Below, one piece after another: positions 61,196 to 64,000 of a DNA stretch of 64,000 bases. Numbering within the stretch: position 1 is the stretch's first letter; every line of letters begins with the position of its first letter. The translations under genes and the position numbers were made by a program. The notes below the pieces were generated by a model that was not told the origin of the DNA, did not search any database, and saw only the letters and a program-made list of their open reading frames with translations. Source of the DNA: Ensifer sp. IC3342 (GTDB taxonomy: Bacteria > Pseudomonadota > Alphaproteobacteria > Rhizobiales > Rhizobiaceae); NCBI RefSeq assembly GCF_020193655.1, contig NZ_JADYVE010000008.1, positions 62,001 to 126,000 on the forward strand. The letters are read 5' to 3'.

Positions 61196-62065
61196 ATGGG
61201 ACTGACAACGATCGACGGCATCGCGACACGTTACGAGGTACTGGGGTCGGGACCGCCGCTGCTCATGTACTCGCCCGGCGGATTCGACGCGACCATCGAG
61301 AAATGGCGGACGCAGGGCATCTATGCCGAGATCCAGTTCCTGGAACAACTGCCTCAGCACTTTACCTGCATCACCTTCGACCGGCGCGAGACCGGCCAGT
61401 CCGGCGGCCGTGTCGAGCGGGTGACCTGGTCGGATTACGTCAGGCAGGGCAGAGGCCTGCTCGACCATCTCGGCATCGACAAGGCCTATCTGATGGGCGG
61501 CTGCATGGGCTGCAGCGTCGTCGCCGCCTTTGCGGCCGAGCTTCCCGAATCCGTGCTCGGCATGGTGCTCTTCTGGCCAGTCGGTGGCGCACGTTACCGC
61601 ATCGCGGGCCACCAGCGCTTCGCCGAGCACCTGGCTTTCGTCCACCAGAATGGCCTGGAGGCGGTCGTCGCACTGGCCAAAGAGAGCAATAAGGCCTTTG
61701 GTGCCGATCCTCGCGGCGGCCCCTGGGTCTCGGTACTCAGGCACGATCCGGAGTTCGCGGAGCGCTATGTCCGGCTGAACGTCGATCACTACAAGGCGAT
61801 CCTCGCGGGCATGCCGAGAACGCTGCTCGACAGAGACACCTCACCCGGCGCCGAACCGGAGGACCTGTTGCGCCTGAACATCCCGGCGCTGATCATTCCG
61901 GGGGCCGACGCCTCCCACGCGACATCGGCCGCGCGATATCTCCAGGAATGCATCCCCGGATCGCAATACTGGGACGTTCCCGTGTCGGAGCAAACATCCG
62001 CCCCCACCAACACGCGTGTGATCGAGTTCCTCCGCCAGTCGGAAGCGTCTCGGAACGACCGATAA
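61196..62065 (+). CDS. Alpha/beta hydrolase with Cys at the nucleophile position
   Basis: 289 residues, single alpha/beta-hydrolase domain. FTCITFDRRETGQSGGRVER is the oxyanion-side loop. The nucleophile elbow reads LMGGCMGCSVVAAF, giving G-G-C-M-G where most relatives have G-x-S-x-G. Near the C-terminus IIPGADASHATSAA carries the acid and a His close by. Cys nucleophiles are known in dienelactone hydrolases. AAGGAGG precedes the ATG at 61196. It lies 229 bp after the aldolase, beyond a hairpin, so it may be transcribed separately. Likely role is hydrolysis of an ester, lactone or C-C bond in the same pathway. Confidence 0.85.
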   Translation: MGLTTIDGIATRYEVLGSGPPLLMYSPGGFDATIEKWRTQGIYAEIQFLEQLPQHFTCITFDRRETGQSGGRVERVTWSDYVRQGRGLLDHLGIDKAYLMGGCMGCSVVAAFAAELPESVLGMVLFWPVGGARYRIAGHQRFAEHLAFVHQNGLEAVVALAKESNKAFGADPRGGPWVSVLRHDPEFAERYVRLNVDHYKAILAGMPRTLLDRDTSPGAEPEDLLRLNIPALIIPGADASHATSAARYLQECIPGSQYWDVPVSEQTSAPTNTRVIEFLRQSEASRNDR

Positions 62066-62098
62066 TCTGACAAGAAGTGAGAAAGCGGTCCCCGAAGA

Positions 62099-63034
62099 TC
62101 AGGGGGCCGCATCCTCCGCGGTCAAGAGGTCCGGCAGGAATTCCTTACCCTGGGTCGCCAGAAAGTCCTCGAAGGCTGCAATGACCGGCGTCATTGCGCG
62201 ATCGGTCCGGCTGACCGCGAACCATTGCCGGCGGATCGGCAGACCGACGACATCGAGGATCGTCAGTTCGCCTGCCTGAACCTCGGCAGCGACACTGTGC
62301 GCGGCAAGAAAGGCGACGCTGGTATCCGCCATCACCGCCCGTTTGATATCCTCGATCGATTCCATCTCCGTGTTGGGGCCATCGGCCCTTCCCGGAATTT
62401 CGCTCATGAACCGGTCGAAGAAGTTGCGCGTGGCGGAGTCCGGGCTGCGCAGGAAGAAATGCTCACGCGCAATTTCCGCCTTCGAAATACCCTGCCGCTT
62501 GGCAAGCGGATGATTGGGCGCGCTGACGACGACCAGCGAATGCTCCCCGAAGACTGCTGCGCGCACCGAGAATTCCCGCGGCGGGCGCCCGAGCAGCGCG
62601 ACGTCGATCGTTCTGTTCCTCAAACGCTCAACCGTTTCGGCGCGGCGGTCGATGAAAAGCTCGAGGTCGATGTCGGGATAGGCGCTGGAAAAGGCGGCGA
62701 CCATCGGCTTTGCGAAATACTTGACCGTCGAAACCGCGCCAACGGCAATGTGCCCACGCTTCACGCCCTTGAAGGCGTCGAGTTCCGTTTCCAGCAGTGA
62801 AAGGCGTTCCTCGATATCGCGCGCGGCAGCCAAGACCGCGTGTCCGGCCTCCGTCGGAAACATCCCGTGGGCCATGCGCTCGAACAGCTGCACGCCGGCT
62901 TCCGCCTCGATCTGCTTCAACTGCAAGGTGACAGCCGGAGCTGTCAATCCGAGCGCCTTCGCAGCGCCGACGATCTTGCCGTGCGCCTCGATCGCCCGTA
63001 TCGACTTCAACTGCCGAAACGTGATATTTTTCAT
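62099..63034 (-). CDS. LysR-family regulator (CbbR-like)
   Basis: 311 residues from the ATG at 63034. HTH: ITFRQLKSIRAIEAHGKIVG and AAKALGLTAPAVTLQLKQIE. The effector domain has RGHIAVGAVSTVKYFAKPMV and VALLGRPPREFSVRAAVFGE, features shared with CbbR and related carbon-metabolism regulators. It is convergent with the alpha/beta-hydrolase gene and divergent from hupE. A large imperfect palindrome lies between it and hupE. No Calvin-cycle genes are in the window, so the CbbR likeness is only of family. Confidence 0.88.
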   Translation of the reverse strand: MKNITFRQLKSIRAIEAHGKIVGAAKALGLTAPAVTLQLKQIEAEAGVQLFERMAHGMFPTEAGHAVLAAARDIEERLSLLETELDAFKGVKRGHIAVGAVSTVKYFAKPMVAAFSSAYPDIDLELFIDRRAETVERLRNRTIDVALLGRPPREFSVRAAVFGEHSLVVVSAPNHPLAKRQGISKAEIAREHFFLRSPDSATRNFFDRFMSEIPGRADGPNTEMESIEDIKRAVMADTSVAFLAAHSVAAEVQAGELTILDVVGLPIRRQWFAVSRTDRAMTPVIAAFEDFLATQGKEFLPDLLTAEDAAP

Positions 63035-63056
63035 ACGAGGAGCATAAAAAAACTTA

Positions 63057-63094
63057 ACGCACACGTAAAGAGATTAAAATTTACTTTCGTGCGT
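63057..63094. promoter_or_regulatory. Nested palindrome between lysR and hupE
   Basis: ACGCAC (63057-63062) with GTGCGT (63089-63094) encloses GTAAA (63065-63069) with TTTAC (63080-63084). Size, A/T-rich centre and position just upstream of the LysR gene fit a LysR-type operator. Confidence 0.55.
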
Positions 63095-63199
63095 AGATAG
63101 TTGATTTTCAACGCAGCAGGTTCGCCCCCAATGAGATCCGCACAGGTACCGAGCGGTTGGCATCTGCAAAATCGTTCGCAACATCAAGGGAACTGAAAG

Positions 63200-63796
63200 A
63201 TGAAAGCAGCAATCAAAAGCGGTCTGCTGGCATTGGCCGCCGCAGCCCTCCCGGCGGTAGCCCAGGCGCACACTGGCGCCGGCGCGGCAGGCGGCCTAGC
63301 ACATGGCTTCATGCACCCGGTCGGCGGCCTGGATCATATCCTCGCCATGGTCGCCGTCGGCACCTTTGCCTCCATTATCGGCGGACGCGCCCTCTGGCTG
63401 GTTCCGGCAAGCTTCGTCCTGATGATGGCCGCAGGTGGCGCCCTGGGGATCGAAGGCATCGCTGTGCCGTTTGTCGAGATCGGTATCGCGGCGTCCGTGA
63501 TCGTGCTTGGCCTTGCGGTCGCGCTTCGTTGGAACCCGCCGACCGCCGTTGCAATGGGCGTCGTCAGCCTCTTCGCAATCTTCCACGGCCATGCCCACGG
63601 CGCGGAAATGCCGATGGATGCGTCCGGCCTTCAATACGCACTCGGTTTCATGGCTGCGACCGCATTGCTGCACGTCGCCGGCATCGGATTGGGCTTCGCC
63701 CTTGGACGCGTCGGCGCCAAGTCCCACGTCGCAACGCGGCTCGGCGGCAGTGCCATGGCGCTCGCCGGCCTCGGCATCATGACCGGGGTCCTCTAA
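63200..63796 (+). CDS. hupE: HupE/UreJ-family nickel (or cobalt) permease
   Basis: 198 residues. Signal peptide about 1-23 (LLALAAAALPAVAQAH). The mature start HTGAGAAGGLAHGFMHPVGG and LDHILAMVAVGTFASIIGGR carry the HP-x2-G-x-DH metal motif. FHGHAHGAEMP is the second His-rich motif of the family. About six helices in total. It allows passive or facilitated Ni entry, usually for hydrogenase or urease, neither of which is in the window. GGGAACTGAAAG precedes the ATG, and a clear terminator follows. Confidence 0.92.
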   Translation: MKAAIKSGLLALAAAALPAVAQAHTGAGAAGGLAHGFMHPVGGLDHILAMVAVGTFASIIGGRALWLVPASFVLMMAAGGALGIEGIAVPFVEIGIAASVIVLGLAVALRWNPPTAVAMGVVSLFAIFHGHAHGAEMPMDASGLQYALGFMAATALLHVAGIGLGFALGRVGAKSHVATRLGGSAMALAGLGIMTGVL

Positions 63797-63840
63797 GGAC
63801 GGCTCTTGCAAAGGCAGGTCGTTATGAGGTTACAAACAAT

Positions 63841-63871
63841 AAACGGGCTGCTCGAGGAGCGGCCCGTTTTT
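63841..63871 (+). terminator. Rho-independent terminator after hupE
   Basis: AAACGGGCTGCTC pairs with GAGCGGCCCGTTT (one T-G pair) around GAG and runs into TTTTT. It lies about 45 bp after the hupE stop. Confidence 0.85.
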
Positions 63872-63910
63872 CATGTCTGCGGAAACGATATGTGCGGCGC
63901 CGCCTAATCT

Positions 63911-64000
63911 GCTGCATGTTTCGTTAAGGCGTACTCGATTTAAGGAAACATGCCGTAATTCAAAGTGCTACAACGTCCTTTGCGCGTCTGGTAGGACGCG
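63911..64000 (-). repeat. RIME-type double palindrome, copy 9 (cut by window end)
   Basis: GCTGCATGTTTCGTTAAGGC...CGATTTAAGGAAACATGC, then AATTCAAAGTGCTACAACG and the start of the second palindrome TCTGGTAGGACGCG. Reverse orientation, continuing past the window. Confidence 0.75.

Noticed and set aside
3720-64000. CRISPR array
   Set aside because: The repeated palindromes are scattered singly between genes, in both orientations, with no regular spacers and no cas genes.
1-64000. tRNA or rRNA genes, transposases, replication origin
   Set aside because: None was recognised on reading. A tRNA or covariance scan was not possible here.

Overview
The window looks like a secondary replicon of a Sinorhizobium/Ensifer-type alphaproteobacterium (Rhizobiaceae). 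GC is high. The spine is an exo (succinoglycan) gene cluster in the order known from S. meliloti pSymB. At least nine copies of a roughly 100-bp double palindrome of the rhizobial RIME type lie between genes. The rest is mostly small catabolic and transport operons, each with its own regulator. This assignment rests on remembered family and gene-order knowledge, not on a search.

Layout. 1-2363: end of malonyl-CoA synthetase (matB) and the malonate carrier matC. 2536-4896: a CapA-like protein and an SDR-like protein meeting tail to head at a RIME copy. 5112-11470: polar amino-acid ABC transporter, a frameshifted acyl-CoA dehydrogenase, a class III CoA-transferase and a divergent HutC-type GntR regulator with three GTCTAxAC sites in the shared promoter. 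11623-13437: ABC exporter. 13926-32927: exo cluster (exoB, Z, Q, F, Y, X, U, I, a small membrane protein, exoH remnant, exoK, L, A, M, O, N, P). 33089-38011: thiD with a TPP riboswitch, a bdcR/bdcA-like pair, a thioesterase and an HbpS-like protein. 38041-43515: NanE-NanK fusion with a sugar ABC importer that has no ATPase, under a GntR regulator. 43670-54751: a minus-strand block with a tripartite tricarboxylate transporter (tctA, tctB, two tctC), a 3-hydroxyisobutyrate-dehydrogenase-like enzyme, a bicupin, an EutA-like reactivase, a LysR regulator and gpmI. 55350-62065: split chromate transporter, then a catabolic operon with LigJ-like hydratase, Zn alcohol dehydrogenase, RraA/LigK-like aldolase and an alpha/beta hydrolase. 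62099-63796: CbbR-like LysR gene divergent from hupE.

The most striking observation is that the exo cluster is incomplete. Gene order matches S. meliloti, but exoV (pyruvyl transfer), exoW (last glucosyltransferase) and exoT (flippase) are absent from between exoU and exoI. exoH (succinyl transfer) has lost its middle in frame, and exoI seems to have only an ATT codon at the expected start. All genes for the earlier sugars, polymerisation and export are open. The strain may therefore make a shorter or undecorated polymer, take the missing steps from elsewhere, or be losing the pathway.

The two catabolic blocks at 43670-62065 are the best candidates for undescribed metabolism. One pairs a tricarboxylate-type transporter with an orphan EutA-like protein, with no ethanolamine ammonia-lyase genes in view. 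The other pairs lower protocatechuate 4,5-cleavage-type enzymes with an alcohol dehydrogenase and an alpha/beta hydrolase whose nucleophile position is Cys. I saw no rRNA, tRNA, CRISPR array, insertion sequence or replication origin.
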